Shown here piece after piece: positions 44,594-53,469 of a DNA stretch of 64,000 nt. Source of the DNA: Thiohalophilus sp. (GTDB lineage: Bacteria > Pseudomonadota > Gammaproteobacteria > UBA6429 > Thiohalophilaceae); assembly GCF_034521165.1 (NCBI RefSeq), contig NZ_JAXHMV010000011.1, positions 1 through 64,000 on the forward strand. The letters are read 5' to 3'. The notes beneath the pieces were generated by a model. It was not told the DNA's origin and did not search any database. It worked only from the letters and a program-made list of their open reading frames with translations. Each line of letters starts with the position of its first letter. Position 1 is the stretch's first letter. A program made the position numbers and the translations under genes.

Positions 44594-45897
44594 AAGGTGG
44601 CCATCGCCGGCACCGGCTACGTCGGTCTCTCCAACGCCATCCTGCTCGCGCAACACAACGAAGTTGTCGCCCTGGATATCGATCCGGAAAAGGTCGAGCT
44701 GATCAATGCCCGCAAATCCCCGATCATCGACACCGAGATCGAGGCCTATCTGGCCAATAACAACCTCAATCTGCGCGCGACCCTGGACAAGGAAGATGCC
44801 TACCGCGATGCCGACTTCATCATCATCGCCACCCCGACCGACTACGACCCGCAAACCAACTACTTCAACACCAGCACCGTCGAGTCTGTCATCGAAGATG
44901 TCCTGGCCATCAACCCCGATGCAACCATGGTCATAAAATCAACCATCCCGGTCGGCTACACACGGAGCCTCAACGAAAAACTAAGAACTAAGAACTCAGA
45001 ACTCAGAACTATCATTTTTTCTCCCGAGTTTTTAAGAGAAGGCAAAGCCCTCTACGACAACCTCTACCCCTCGCGCATCATCGTCGGTGAGCAATCCGAA
45101 CGGGCCGAGACTTTTGCTAACCTGCTCAAACAGGGGGCAATTAAAGAAGACATTTCGATGCTGTTCATGAACAGCACCGAAGCCGAGGCGGTGAAACTCT
45201 TCGCCAATACCTATCTGGCCATGCGCGTGGCGTTCTTCAACGAACTGGATACCTACGCCGAAACCCATGGCCTGGACACGCGCCACATCATCGACGGCGT
45301 GGGCCTCGATCCGCGTATCGGCAACCACTACAACAACCCGTCCTTCGGCTACGGCGGCTACTGCCTGCCCAAGGACACCAAGCAACTGCTGGCCAATTAT
45401 CAGGATATTCCCAGCAATATTATGCAGGCAATTGTTGACGCCAACACCACCCGCAAGGACTTCATCGCCGAGGCGATTATTCGAAAATTTAAACAGATAC
45501 ATCCCTCTTCTCCCTCAGGGAGAGGGCCAGGGAGAGGGGAGTAATAGACCCTCGTCACTCGCCACTCGTAACTCGTCCCTGCCCGAAGGGCCAGAGGGTG
45601 AGGGGATCAACAAACGCAAAACCGTCGGCATCTACCGCCTGGTCATGAAAAGCGGCTCCGACAACTTCCGCACCTCCGCCATCCAGGGCGTCATGAAGCG
45701 CATCAAGGCCAAGGGTATCGAAGTCGTCGTCTACGAACCGGTGCTGGAAGAAGACAACTTTCTACAACTCCCGCGTCATCAAGGATCTGACCGAATTTAA
45801 ACAATGTTGCGACGTCATCGTCGCCAATCGATTGTCCGATAACCTCAAGGACGTAGTGGAAAAAGTCTATACGCGCGATTTGTTCAATAGCGACTAA
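44558..45897 (+). CDS. ugd: UDP-glucose 6-dehydrogenase with repeat insertions
   Basis: Converts UDP-glucose to UDP-glucuronate. Begins with the repeat-encoded MTQHSELRTQH, then VAIAGTGYVGLSNAILLAQH (NAD-binding). Within the hinge PVGYTRSLNEK...IIFSPEFLREG a repeat adds about 10 residues (LRTKNSELRT). Catalytic cysteine in GYGGYCLPKDTKQL. After FIAEAIIRKFKQ a REP-heptamer-REP insert (45503-45605) reaches a TAA. One frame change there gives an open linker into GINKRKTVGIYRLVMKSGSD. A further shift near 45770 leads to the normal end VYTRDLFNSD. Compared with E. coli Ugd all domains are present. Confidence 0.88.
44979..45011. repeat. In-frame heptamer insert inside ugd
   Basis: AACTAAGAACTAAGAACTC-type units (about 4.5 copies) sit inside the Ugd reading frame, between the conserved PVGYT block and the IIFSPEFLREG block, and keep the frame open. 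Confidence 0.82.
45503..45605. repeat. REP-heptamer-REP insert at the ugd domain junction
   Basis: CCCTCTTCTCCCTCAGGGAG...GGGGA (45503-45540) is a REP hairpin. ACTCGCCACTCGTAACTCG heptamers follow (45553-45576), then a second REP half (GAAGGGCCAGAGGGTGAGG). The insert falls exactly between the conserved AEAI and RKTVGIYR blocks and contains a stop in the entering frame. Confidence 0.8.
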
Positions 45898-46037
45898 TAA
45901 TGAAAGTTGGCATAAAACAAAGTCGGCAGATGGCAGTAAACAGTTAACAGTTGTAAGAGCGCCTCCGGCGCGACTCAAAATATCTGCAAACTGAAAACTG
46001 CCATCTGCCAACTTCGCTTTAATAACATGGAGGTTAT
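45898..46037. repeat. Palindromic module before S23-like copy 2
   Basis: AAGTTGGCATAAAACAAAG and GGCAGATGGCAGTAAACAG at the left are mirrored by CTGAAAACTGCCATCTGCC and AACTTCGCTTTAATAA at the right, around a small REP (GCGCCTCCGGCGCGA). The arms GGCAGATGGCAGT and ACTGCCATCTGCC are exactly complementary. The right arm ends 13 bases before the S23 start. Confidence 0.75.
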
Positions 46038-46382
46038 ATGGCTTTTGAAGATTTGGATGTCTGGAAACGTGCCTCAACTTTAAGCGCTGATATTTATATA
46101 GAAATGCAAAAAATCAGGGATTATGGTTTTCGGGATCAGATAACGCGTTCGGGCCTTTCAGTTCCCAGTAATATTGCGGAAGGTGTTGACAGAAGTTCAG
46201 CGAAAGAAACTATGAACTTCCTATCATACGCAAAAGGTTCTTGCGCCGAGCTGAGAACACAGATCTTAATCGGAATGAAAATTGGCTATATTTCGAAAGA
46301 TATTGGCATAAATTGGGCAAACGAGACCCGGGAGATATCTGCTATGCTAGTCGGTCTTTCAAAAACAATAAAGAATCAGTGA
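46038..46382 (+). CDS. Four-helix-bundle protein (S23/IVP family), copy 2
   Basis: 114 residues behind GGAGG. Signature: FEDLDVWKRASTLSADIYIE, YGFRDQITRSGLSVPSNIAEG, KETMNFLSYAKGSCAELRTQ. It is clearly the same family as copies at 44111 and 54749 but diverged, so these are not recent tandem duplicates. Heptamer arrays of the ACTGCCA type flank it on both sides (46020 and 46393-46418). The molecular function is unknown. Confidence 0.85.
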   Translation: MAFEDLDVWKRASTLSADIYIEMQKIRDYGFRDQITRSGLSVPSNIAEGVDRSSAKETMNFLSYAKGSCAELRTQILIGMKIGYISKDIGINWANETREISAMLVGLSKTIKNQ

Positions 46383-46425
46383 GTAAACATATGACTGCCA
46401 ACTGTCATCTGCCGGCTGCATTCTG

Positions 46426-47898
46426 ATGGACTTGCAGCCCGTCATCCTCTCCGGCGGAACCGGTTCGCGCCTGTGGCCGGTATCGCGGGAGCATTATCCC
46501 AAGCAGTTGCTGGCCCTGTTTTCCGAACAGACCCTGATTCAGGATACGGTCAGCCGTCTGGAGGGACTGGACCGTGATGCCGACGATTTGACCATGCGGC
46601 CGCCGATTGTGGTCTGCAATGAAGAACACCGCTTCTTTATTGCCGAGCAGCTGCGCCAGATCGACTGTCCGCCCGAGGCGATTATTCTCGAACCCCAGGG
46701 CCGCAACACTGCCCCGGCCCTGACCCTGGCCGCGCTGGCCATTGCCGCACAGGATCCGGATACCATTATGCTGGTGATGCCCGCGGACCACGTGATTCTG
46801 GACCAGGCCAGCTTCCAGACGAGTCTGCGCCACGGCATTGCCCAGGCCGGGCAGGGCAAGCTGGTGACTTTCGGGATCGAGCCGACCCGTGCCGAGACCG
46901 GCTATGGGTATATTCACAAAGGCAAGCCGATTGACAACGATCCGGTCGCTTGCGCGATTGACCGCTTTGTGGAAAAGCCGGATCAGACTACGGCCGAATC
47001 CTACGTCGCCAGTGGTGATTATCTCTGGAATAGCGGCATGTTCATGATGCAGGCGGGCGTCTGGAACAGCGCGATCGAAATCTGCGCCCCGGCGATTTAC
47101 AACGCAGTGCAACAGGCTTTCGCCAACCGCGAGGACGATCGGGACTTTGTTCGCGTCGACAAGACGGCCTTTCTTGCTTCCCCCAGCGATTCCATAGACT
47201 ACGCGGTGATGGAAAAGCTCAGCGGGGATTCGGCCAGCGCGACATTTTATCCCGTGGTGGTGCCCATGTCCGCCGGCTGGTCGGATATCGGTATCTGGTC
47301 CACCCTGTGGGAAGTCTCCGACAAGGACGCCGGGGGAAATGTCATCAAAGGCGATGTCTACGCCCTGGATAACGAGGATTGCCTGCTGTTCAGCAATCAG
47401 CGCCACATCGCAACGGTCGGCCTGAAAGAAACCATCGTCGTGGAAACCGCGGATGCGATACTGGTCGCGGACAGAAACCGCTCCCAGGATGTGAAACAGG
47501 TCGTCGATTACCTCAAGAGCACCAGCCGCGCGGAATACCTGACCCATCGCAAGGTCTACCGCCCCTGGGGCAGCTACGAGTCCATCGATACAGGCAACCG
47601 CTACCAGGTCAAACGCATTACGGTAAAGCCGGGCGCGGCCCTGTCGCTGCAAATGCATCACCACCGCGCCGAACACTGGGTCATCGTCACCGGCACCGCC
47701 TACGTCACCCGCGGCGAGGAACAGTTTCTGGTCACCGAAAACGAATCGACATTTATTCCACTGGGCGTCAAACACCGCCTCGAAAACCGCGGCAGCATCC
47801 CGCTGGAGATCATCGAAGTCCAGTCCGGCAGCTACCTCGGCGAAGACGACATCGTGCGCTTTGACGACGCTTATGGAAGAGGTGATTCTAAATGTTGA
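46426..47898 (+). CDS. manC: Mannose-1-phosphate guanylyltransferase/mannose-6-phosphate isomerase
   Basis: 490 residues, intact. N-terminal pyrophosphorylase: VILSGGTGSRLWPVSREHYPK, GRNTAPALTLAALAI, VMPADHVI, FVEKPDQTTAESYV, YLWNSGMFMM. C-terminal cupin isomerase: RPWGSYESIDTGNRYQVKRI, KPGAALSLQMHHHRAEHWVI with metal-binding histidines, and FIPLGVKHRLENRG. It makes GDP-mannose for the polysaccharide. The ATG is preceded by ACTGCCAACTGTCATCTGCC. The last codons (GDSKC) and the stop fall at the edge of TTTTGAA heptamers. Confidence 0.93.
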   Translation: MDLQPVILSGGTGSRLWPVSREHYPKQLLALFSEQTLIQDTVSRLEGLDRDADDLTMRPPIVVCNEEHRFFIAEQLRQIDCPPEAIILEPQGRNTAPALTLAALAIAAQDPDTIMLVMPADHVILDQASFQTSLRHGIAQAGQGKLVTFGIEPTRAETGYGYIHKGKPIDNDPVACAIDRFVEKPDQTTAESYVASGDYLWNSGMFMMQAGVWNSAIEICAPAIYNAVQQAFANREDDRDFVRVDKTAFLASPSDSIDYAVMEKLSGDSASATFYPVVVPMSAGWSDIGIWSTLWEVSDKDAGGNVIKGDVYALDNEDCLLFSNQRHIATVGLKETIVVETADAILVADRNRSQDVKQVVDYLKSTSRAEYLTHRKVYRPWGSYESIDTGNRYQVKRITVKPGAALSLQMHHHRAEHWVIVTGTAYVTRGEEQFLVTENESTFIPLGVKHRLENRGSIPLEIIEVQSGSYLGEDDIVRFDDAYGRGDSKC

Positions 47899-48477
47899 AT
47901 TTTGAATGTTGAATTTTGAATTCATGAATGCTGCGCATGCTGATTGAGCTTTAATGGGCTGCCATCTGCCATCTGCCATCTTTCGTCCGCCAACTTTATC
48001 TTTAAGAAGTAGGCCGGATAAAGCGCAGCGGTATCCGGCACAAAAAACCGTCGTTGCGGCGCAAAGCCTGTACCGGCAGATGCCAGGCCGGGGCCGGAAT
48101 CCAAACAAACGTCATTCCGGCGTATGCCGGAATCCAGACTTGGAACTAAGAACTAAGAACTAAGAACTAAGACTAAGAACTAAGAACTAAGAACTAAGAA
48201 CTAAGAACTAAGAACTAAGAACTAAGAACTAAGCACTTAGAACTATTTTTTCTGCCAACTGCAAACTGCCGGCTGCCAACTTTATCTTCAGCAGCTGTAC
48301 CGGCAGACGCCAGGCCGGGGCCGGAATCCAAACAAACGTCATTCCGGCGTATGCCGGAATCCAGACTTGGAACTAAGAACTAAGCACTTAGAACTATTTT
48401 TTCTGCAAACTGCCGGCTGCCAACTTTTTTTACAACTAAGAACTCAGAACTCAGAACTCAGAACTCAGGACTCTTTC
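47899..48477. repeat. Repeat block after manC
   Basis: No gene is supported. TTGAATT/TTTTGAA heptamers (47897-47922) come first, then CTGCCATCTGCCATCTGCC (47959-47980) and a GCCGGATAAAGC REP (48010). A dRS3-like ATTCCGGCGTATGCCGGAAT occurs at 48112 and again at 48341 inside an about 50-base direct repeat. An AACTAAG array of about 14 units (48144-48237) contains one short unit, and a second TCAGAAC array (48437-48471) follows just before the next ATG. Confidence 0.78.
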
Positions 48478-49497
48478 ATGAAAGTATTGGTAACAGGATC
48501 GGCAGGTTTTATAGGATCTGCCCTCAGCCTCCGCTTGCTGGAACGCGGCGACGAAGTCATCGGCATCGACAATCACAACGACTACTACGATCCCGCCATC
48601 AAGGAAGCGCGCCTGGCGCGCCATGCCGATCATCCGGCCTATACCCATTTGCGCATTGATCTGGGGGACAGAGCGGCTATCGAGGACGCCTTCGCCACCC
48701 ACAAACCCAACCGGGTGGTGAACCTGGCGGCCCAGGCCGGGGTGCGCTATTCCATCGAAAACCCGATGTCCTACATCGACAGTAACCTGGTCGGATTCGG
48801 GCATATTCTCGAAGGCTGCCGCCACAACGGTGTGGAGCACCTGGTGTTTGCCTCATCCAGCTCGGTCTACGGCGCCAACACCACCATGCCGTTCTCCGTG
48901 CATGACAATGTCGATCATCCGCTAAGCCTGTACGCCGCCAGCAAGAAGGCCAACGAACTGATGGCCCATACCTACAGCCATCTGTACAACCTGCCGACCA
49001 CGGGCCTGCGGTTTTTCACCGTCTACGGCCCCTGGGGCCGGCCCGACATGGCCCTGTTCCTGTTTACAAAGAAGATCCTGGCCGGCGAGCCCATCGACGT
49101 CTTCAACTACGGCAACCACCGGCGCGATTTCACCTACATCGACGACATCGTCGAAGGCGTCATCCGCGTACTCGATCGCCCCGCGCAGCCGAACCCAAAC
49201 TGGTCCGGCGCCGCCCCCGATCCCGGTACCAGCATGGCACCCTGGCGGGTCTACAACATCGGCAACAACAACCCCGTCGAGCTGATGCACTACATCGAAG
49301 TCCTGGAAGAATGCCTGGGCAAAAAAGCCGAAAAAAACCTGCTGCCCCTGCAACCCGGCGACGTCCCCGACACCTACGCCGACGTCCAGGACCTGGTCAA
49401 CGACACCGGCTACAAACCCGACACCAGCGTCGAGCAAGGCATCCGCAACTTCGTCGACTGGTACCGTGAATACTATCAAGTCGGCAGTGGGCAGTAA
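48478..49497 (+). CDS. UDP-glucuronate 4-epimerase-like NAD-dependent enzyme
   Basis: 339 residues from ATG 48478; the longer in-frame extension is translated repeat. KVLVTGSAGFIGSALSLRLL (NAD loop), DNHNDYYDPAIKEARLA, RVVNLAAQAGVRYSIENP, the Ser of SSSSVYGA, the YAASKKANE catalytic Tyr/Lys and FFTVYGPWGRPDMALFLFTK are diagnostic of UDP-GlcA 4-epimerases. It should make UDP-galacturonate from the product of Ugd. The final residues VGSGQ and the stop are encoded by the adjoining GGCAGTGGGCAGTAAGC heptamers. Confidence 0.88.
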   Translation: MKVLVTGSAGFIGSALSLRLLERGDEVIGIDNHNDYYDPAIKEARLARHADHPAYTHLRIDLGDRAAIEDAFATHKPNRVVNLAAQAGVRYSIENPMSYIDSNLVGFGHILEGCRHNGVEHLVFASSSSVYGANTTMPFSVHDNVDHPLSLYAASKKANELMAHTYSHLYNLPTTGLRFFTVYGPWGRPDMALFLFTKKILAGEPIDVFNYGNHRRDFTYIDDIVEGVIRVLDRPAQPNPNWSGAAPDPGTSMAPWRVYNIGNNNPVELMHYIEVLEECLGKKAEKNLLPLQPGDVPDTYADVQDLVNDTGYKPDTSVEQGIRNFVDWYREYYQVGSGQ

Positions 49498-49954
49498 GCA
49501 GTAGGCAGTTAGCAGTAGGCAGTAAGCAGTGAGCAGTGAGCAGTGAGCAGTGAGCAGTAAGCAGCCTGCACCGGCAGGCGCCAAGCCGATGCCGCAATCC
49601 AGGCTTAGGACTAAGAACTCAGAACTCAGAACTCAGAACTTAGAACTTAGAACTTAGAACTCAGAACTATTTTTTAATATCCGGCACAAACAACCGTCAT
49701 TCCGGCGGATGCCGGAATCCAGACTTGGAACTAAGAACTAAGAACTAAGAACTAAGAACTAAGAACTAAGAACTAAGAACTAAGAACTAAGAACTAAGAA
49801 CTAAGAACTAAGCACTTAGAACTATTTTTTCTGCCAACTGCAAACTGCCGGCTGCCAACTTTTTTTACAACTAAGAACTAAGGATTTTCTGTTACACTCA
49901 CATAAGTGGGACGGAACTACACATGAACATTAAATCGGTAAGAGTCTGACCGCC
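49482..49954. repeat. Heptamer arrays of three kinds around a dRS3-like element
   Basis: GCAGTGA-type array (49482-49565) of about 11 units starts inside the preceding gene's last codons. Then come ACTCAGA/ACTTAGA units (49612-49668), a dRS3-like ATTCCGGCGGATGCCGGAAT (49699), about 12 units of AACTAAG (49728-49815) and CTGCCAACTGCAAACTGCC (49832-49850). No gene. Confidence 0.78.
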
Positions 49955-50254
49955 ATGCGTTTATCAGATAAACAGATCGCCGCCATCCGAAAGATAGTTG
50001 CCGAAGAGGCGGGAGCCGAGGCCAAAATTCGCCTGTTCGGATCACGGCTCCATGACGAGCTTCGCGGCGGTGATCTGGATCTACTGGTCTCGGTCGATAC
50101 CAGCGTTTCCAACCCGGCCTGGCTGGCCGCGCGTCTTGAGGCGCTAATCAGCCGCGCCATGGACGGACGCTCGGTGGATGTCGTCCTGGAAGCCCCGAAC
50201 CTACGGCACGACACAATCCACAAAATTGCCAGGGAAGAAGGCATACCACTGTGA
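49955..50254 (+). CDS. mntA: MNT-type nucleotidyltransferase
   Basis: 99 residues. KIRLFGSRLHDELRGGDLDLLV carries the GS-x(n)-D-x-D core, and SVDVVLEAP the third carboxylate. It belongs to a different MNT subgroup from 42602 and 50941. It overlaps the HEPN-like partner start by 4 bases. Expected to be the antitoxin of the pair. Confidence 0.82.
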   Translation: MRLSDKQIAAIRKIVAEEAGAEAKIRLFGSRLHDELRGGDLDLLVSVDTSVSNPAWLAARLEALISRAMDGRSVDVVLEAPNLRHDTIHKIAREEGIPL

Positions 50255-50733
50255 AACCGGACTCGCAAACCCTTGAACGACTGGGGTTTCTGGTCCGGGT
50301 TGTGGAGCGAGAAAGCGACCACTTGCAAGGCACCGATCAAAGATTGTTCGCGCAACCATTCACGGTTCAATACGTGTAAAGCCTGGATCAAAACCCTGAA
50401 GAGGCCGAGCGGGTTGATGCGTTTGTAGGCCGATTCGGACGGCTTCAGGATACCCTTGGCGATAAACTGCTGCCCACCTTGCTGATAGCGCTGGGCGAAA
50501 TGCCGGGCCTCGCTGCGGATAACCTTGATCTTGCCGAGCGTTGGGGGCTGATACCTTCGGCGAACGATTGGCTTACCATACGTAAGCTCCGAAATCAGAT
50601 GGTTCACGAATATATCGAAGATCCACAAATACTGGTGAGCGCACTGCAAAGCGGGCATGACTATGTGTCGACACTTCTTCAGACCGCCTGCGAAATGGCA
50701 AAAACCATCGACGGACGCGGCTGGCTGGAATAA
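50251..50733 (+). pseudogene. HEPN-like toxin with an in-frame stop
   Basis: The GTG start overlapping the MNT stop gives MKPDSQTLERLGFLVRVVER and FAQPFTVQYV, then TAA (50377-50379). The same frame continues SLDQNPEEAERVDAFVGRFG, LLPTLLIALGE and the HEPN motif RNQMVHEY to a normal TAA at 50731. The continuing homology across the stop suggests GAA-to-TAA or a sequencing error. Full length would be 160 residues. Its partner MNT is intact. Confidence 0.7.
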
Positions 50734-50940
50734 ACAGGCATGCCTCAAAGATGAATGCCCGATAAAGCAACGCGGTATCGGGCAAATCGTGCCGGACACC
50801 GCGGAATTTATGTCCGAAGGGTGCTATGTCCGGCCTACGACTCGGAACTCAGAACTAAGTACTAAGTACTAAGCACTAAGCACTAAGTACTAAGTACTAA
50901 GTACTAAGTACTAAGTACTATGAACCCGGTACTCAAATAA
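50734..50940. repeat. REP pair and TACTAAG heptamers
   Basis: A REP-type pair (GCCCGATAAAGCAACGCGG, 50757; GTCCGGCCTACGAC, 50828) is followed by AAGTACTAAGTACTAAGC units covering about 50842-50924. This array uses TACTAAG, a variant not dominant elsewhere. No gene. Confidence 0.7.
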
Positions 50941-51351
50941 ATGCCCCTGAAAACCAAACACAGTCCCGAAGAAACCAGCATCCTGGACGTGCTGACACAG
51001 CATCCGGAAATAAAACTGGCTATCCTGTTTGGATCGCTCGCGATCGCCAGGGCCGGCCGTGACAGCGATCTGGATCTCGCTATCTCATTGAACCGTCCGA
51101 TAACCAGTGATGAGAAAAGAACACTCATTTCTGAATTGGGTGAGCGAATCGGCAGGCCTGTCGACCTGATTGATTTAACCCGGGTCGGCGAACCGTTACT
51201 AGGGCAAATAATTCGCCATGGACGCTTATTACTGGGCGACAAATCAGACTACGCCAGGCTCATGGTTCGACATCTGTTCGACCAGGCCGATTTTGTCCCT
51301 TATCAGACAAGGCTGCTGACAGAAAGAAGGCAAAAATGGATAGGGCATTAA
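50941..51351 (+). CDS. mntA: MNT-domain nucleotidyltransferase antitoxin
   Basis: 136 residues. LAILFGSLAIARAGRDSDLDLA and RPVDLIDLTRVGEPLLGQII are nearly the same as in the gene at 42602, as is the C-terminus RLLTERRQKWIGH. The pair therefore arose by duplication about 8 kb apart. It overlaps the HepT start by 16 bases. The ATG lies directly after the heptamer array. Confidence 0.86.
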   Translation: MPLKTKHSPEETSILDVLTQHPEIKLAILFGSLAIARAGRDSDLDLAISLNRPITSDEKRTLISELGERIGRPVDLIDLTRVGEPLLGQIIRHGRLLLGDKSDYARLMVRHLFDQADFVPYQTRLLTERRQKWIGH

Positions 51352-51750
51352 TCGAACAAAAACTGGAATCACTGCGGCGTTGCCTTCAGCGTGTCGAGGA
51401 GAAATGTCCACAAACCGTAGAAGAGCTGCAGTCGGATCCGGATGCCCAGGATATCCTCACCCTCAATCTGAGCCGTGCGGTTCAACTCTGTGTCGATATC
51501 GGGATGCACATCATAGCCGATACGGAAATAACACCGCCTGACACAATGGGCGAGACTTTCACAATACTCGCACAGTCAGAAATCCTGGATAAGCAAACCG
51601 CCGCGCAGATGAGAAAAGCAGTCGGCTTTCGTAATATCGCCGTTCATAACTACCGCGCGATCGCACTGGGCAATCGTGCACAGCATTGCCAAACAACAGA
51701 TAACCGACTTTAAAGACTACGCCAGAGCAGTTGCACGGCAATTAACCTGA
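51336..51750 (+). CDS. hepT: HEPN-domain toxin HepT, frameshift near the end
   Basis: Reads MDRALIEQKLESLRRCLQRV, DILTLNLSRAVQLCVDIGMH, FTILAQSEILDKQTAAQM and the HEPN motif RNIAVHNY. An extra base near 51665 (compare the copy at 43065) diverts the C-terminus. The restored frame reads IVHSIAKQQITDFKDYARAV to TGA at about 51748-51750. Apart from the shift the gene is complete, unlike its deleted paralog at 42988. Confidence 0.8.
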
Positions 51751-51849
51751 AAGAGAGCCTGGTTTTAACTCAGAACTCAATATTCTGAACTAAGTACTAA
51801 GTACTAAGTACTAAGTACTTAGAACTCACCACTCGGAACTATTTTTAAA

Positions 51850-53223
51850 ATGACTCAGAACTCAGAACTCAGCACTCAGAACTCGAGTTTCGACCTTGAA
51901 AAGGCGAAACTCGCCGTCATCGGGTTGGGTTACGTCGGCCTCCCTCTCGCCGCCGAATTCGGCAAACACCGCCCGGTCGTCGGTTTCGATATCAACCCCA
52001 AACGCATCGGCGAACTGCGAAACGGTTACGATGCCACCCTCGAAGTCGATAGCGACGAACTCAAACAGTGCACCCGGCTCAGCTTTACCAGCAACCCGGA
52101 CGACCTGGCCGACTGCAACGTCTACATCGTCACCGTGCCGACCCCGATTGACAGCCACAAACGCCCCGATCTCACACCGTTACTCAAAGCCTCTGAGACC
52201 ATCGGCAAGGTGCTGAAAGAGGGCGACATCGTCATCTACGAATCCACCGTCTACCCCGGCGCCACCGAAGAAGACTGCGCCCCGATCCTGGAAAAGCACT
52301 CCGGCCTCACTTATATAAATGCTGCCAACTGCCAACTGCAGTCTGATGGCTTTTATCTAGGTTATAGCCCCGAACGCATCAACCCCGGCGACAAACAACA
52401 CCGCGTCACCTCTATTAAAAAAGTCACCTCCGGCTCCACCCCGGAAGTGGCGGAATTTGTCGATCAGCTCTACGCCAGCATCATCACCGCCGGCACCCAC
52501 AAGGCCGCCAGCATCAAAGTCGCCGAAGCGGCCAAGGTGATCGAAAACACCCAGCGCGACGTCAATATCGCCCTGATCAACGAGCTGGCGATTCTGTTCA
52601 ACAAGCTGAATATCGACACCCTGCAGGTGCTCGAAGCCGCCGGCACCAAATGGAACTTCCTGCCATTTCGGCCCGGCCTGGTCGGCGGTCACTGCATCGG
52701 CGTCGATCCCTACTACCTGACCCACAAGGCCCAGACCGTCGGCTATCACCCGGAGATGATCCTGGCCGGCCGCCGGCTCAACGATAACATGGGCGCCCAT
52801 ATCGTCTCGCAACTGGTCAAGGCCATGCTCAAAAAACGCATCCAGGTGGAAGGCAGCCGCATTTTAGTGATGGGCCTGACATTCAAGGAAAACTGTCCCG
52901 ATCTGCGCAACACCCGCGTCATCGACATCGTTCGTGAACTGGCCGATTACAATACCTGCGTCGATGTCTATGATCCCTGGGTCAATGCGGAAGACGCCCG
53001 GCATGAATATAATATCGAACTACTCACCAAACTCCCCTCTCCCTCAGGGAGAGGGCCGGGAGAGGGGGAGTCCGGCACCTACGACGCGATCATCATCGCC
53101 GTCGGCCACGACCAGTTCAAAACAATGGGGCCACAAGCCATACGCTCGCTCGGGAAAGAAAACCATGTCCTGTACGACATCAAATACCTGCTGCCACCAG
53201 AAGAATGCGATCTGCGGCTCTAA
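51850..53223 (+). CDS. tviB: TviB/WbpA-type UDP-N-acetylhexosamine dehydrogenase with repeat inserts
   Basis: 457 residues, open throughout. Repeat-encoded N-terminus MTQNSELSTQNS, with no other start codon before KLAVIGLGYVGLPLAAEF. NAD/UDP blocks: VTVPTPIDSHKRPDL, ESTVYPGATEEDC, GYSPERINPGDKQHR, catalytic Cys in FRPGLVGGHCIGVDPYYLT, LVMGLTFKENCPDLRNTRV. Two further inserts keep the frame: AANCQLQSD (52321-52349) before GYSPERI, and SPSGRGPGEGE (53034-53070) before TYDAIIIAVGHDQF. It oxidises UDP-GlcNAc or UDP-GalNAc to the uronate. Confidence 0.9.
   Translation: MTQNSELSTQNSSFDLEKAKLAVIGLGYVGLPLAAEFGKHRPVVGFDINPKRIGELRNGYDATLEVDSDELKQCTRLSFTSNPDDLADCNVYIVTVPTPIDSHKRPDLTPLLKASETIGKVLKEGDIVIYESTVYPGATEEDCAPILEKHSGLTYINAANCQLQSDGFYLGYSPERINPGDKQHRVTSIKKVTSGSTPEVAEFVDQLYASIITAGTHKAASIKVAEAAKVIENTQRDVNIALINELAILFNKLNIDTLQVLEAAGTKWNFLPFRPGLVGGHCIGVDPYYLTHKAQTVGYHPEMILAGRRLNDNMGAHIVSQLVKAMLKKRIQVEGSRILVMGLTFKENCPDLRNTRVIDIVRELADYNTCVDVYDPWVNAEDARHEYNIELLTKLPSPSGRGPGEGESGTYDAIIIAVGHDQFKTMGPQAIRSLGKENHVLYDIKYLLPPEECDLRL
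52321..52349. repeat. In-frame ACTGCCA heptamers inside tviB
   Basis: CTGCCAACTGCCAACTGCAG plus CTGATGG lie inside the reading frame between EKHSGLTYIN and FYLGYSPERI. Related enzymes have only a short acidic turn here, so this is an insertion of about nine residues in a surface loop. Confidence 0.8.
53034..53070. repeat. In-frame REP hairpin inside tviB
   Basis: CCCTCTCCCTCAGGGAGAGG followed by GCCGGGAGAGGGGG is translated as SPSGRGPGEGE in an open frame, the same REP family that interrupts ugd at 45503. It falls in the C-terminal domain between two conserved blocks. Confidence 0.8.
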
Positions 53224-53469
53224 CTTTTGTAGGAACTAAGAACTTTGTTGTGACTCAGAACTGTCTTTGTTCTGCTGTCTGCAGACTGTGAACTGAAAAC
53301 TTTATTTGTAATTCAGCATTAAACATTCAAACGACTGGGCTTAGTACTAAGTACTAAGAACTCAGAACTGTTTTTGTTCTGCCGTCTGCAAACTATGGAC
53401 TGAAAACTTTGTTTTTAATTCAAAACTCAAAATTCACCATTTAAAATTAATCAACTTCGGGGTTCGATT
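53224..53469. repeat. Degenerate heptamers between tviB and the sulfoquinovose gene
   Basis: Two parallel copies of ACTCAGAACTGT...TTCTGC(T/C)GTCTGC (53254-53290 and 53357-53395) are followed by ATTCAGC/ATTCAAA units (53312-53332, 53418-53450). The last ends at TTTAAAATTAATC just before the gene. No other feature. Confidence 0.62.

Noticed and set aside
46405..48108. 567-codon minus-strand frame
   Set aside because: Antisense to manC, with no ribosome binding site or domain, and it extends into repeats.
48144..48237. Long regular array considered as a CRISPR
   Set aside because: The unit is 7 bp with no spacers and no cas genes nearby.
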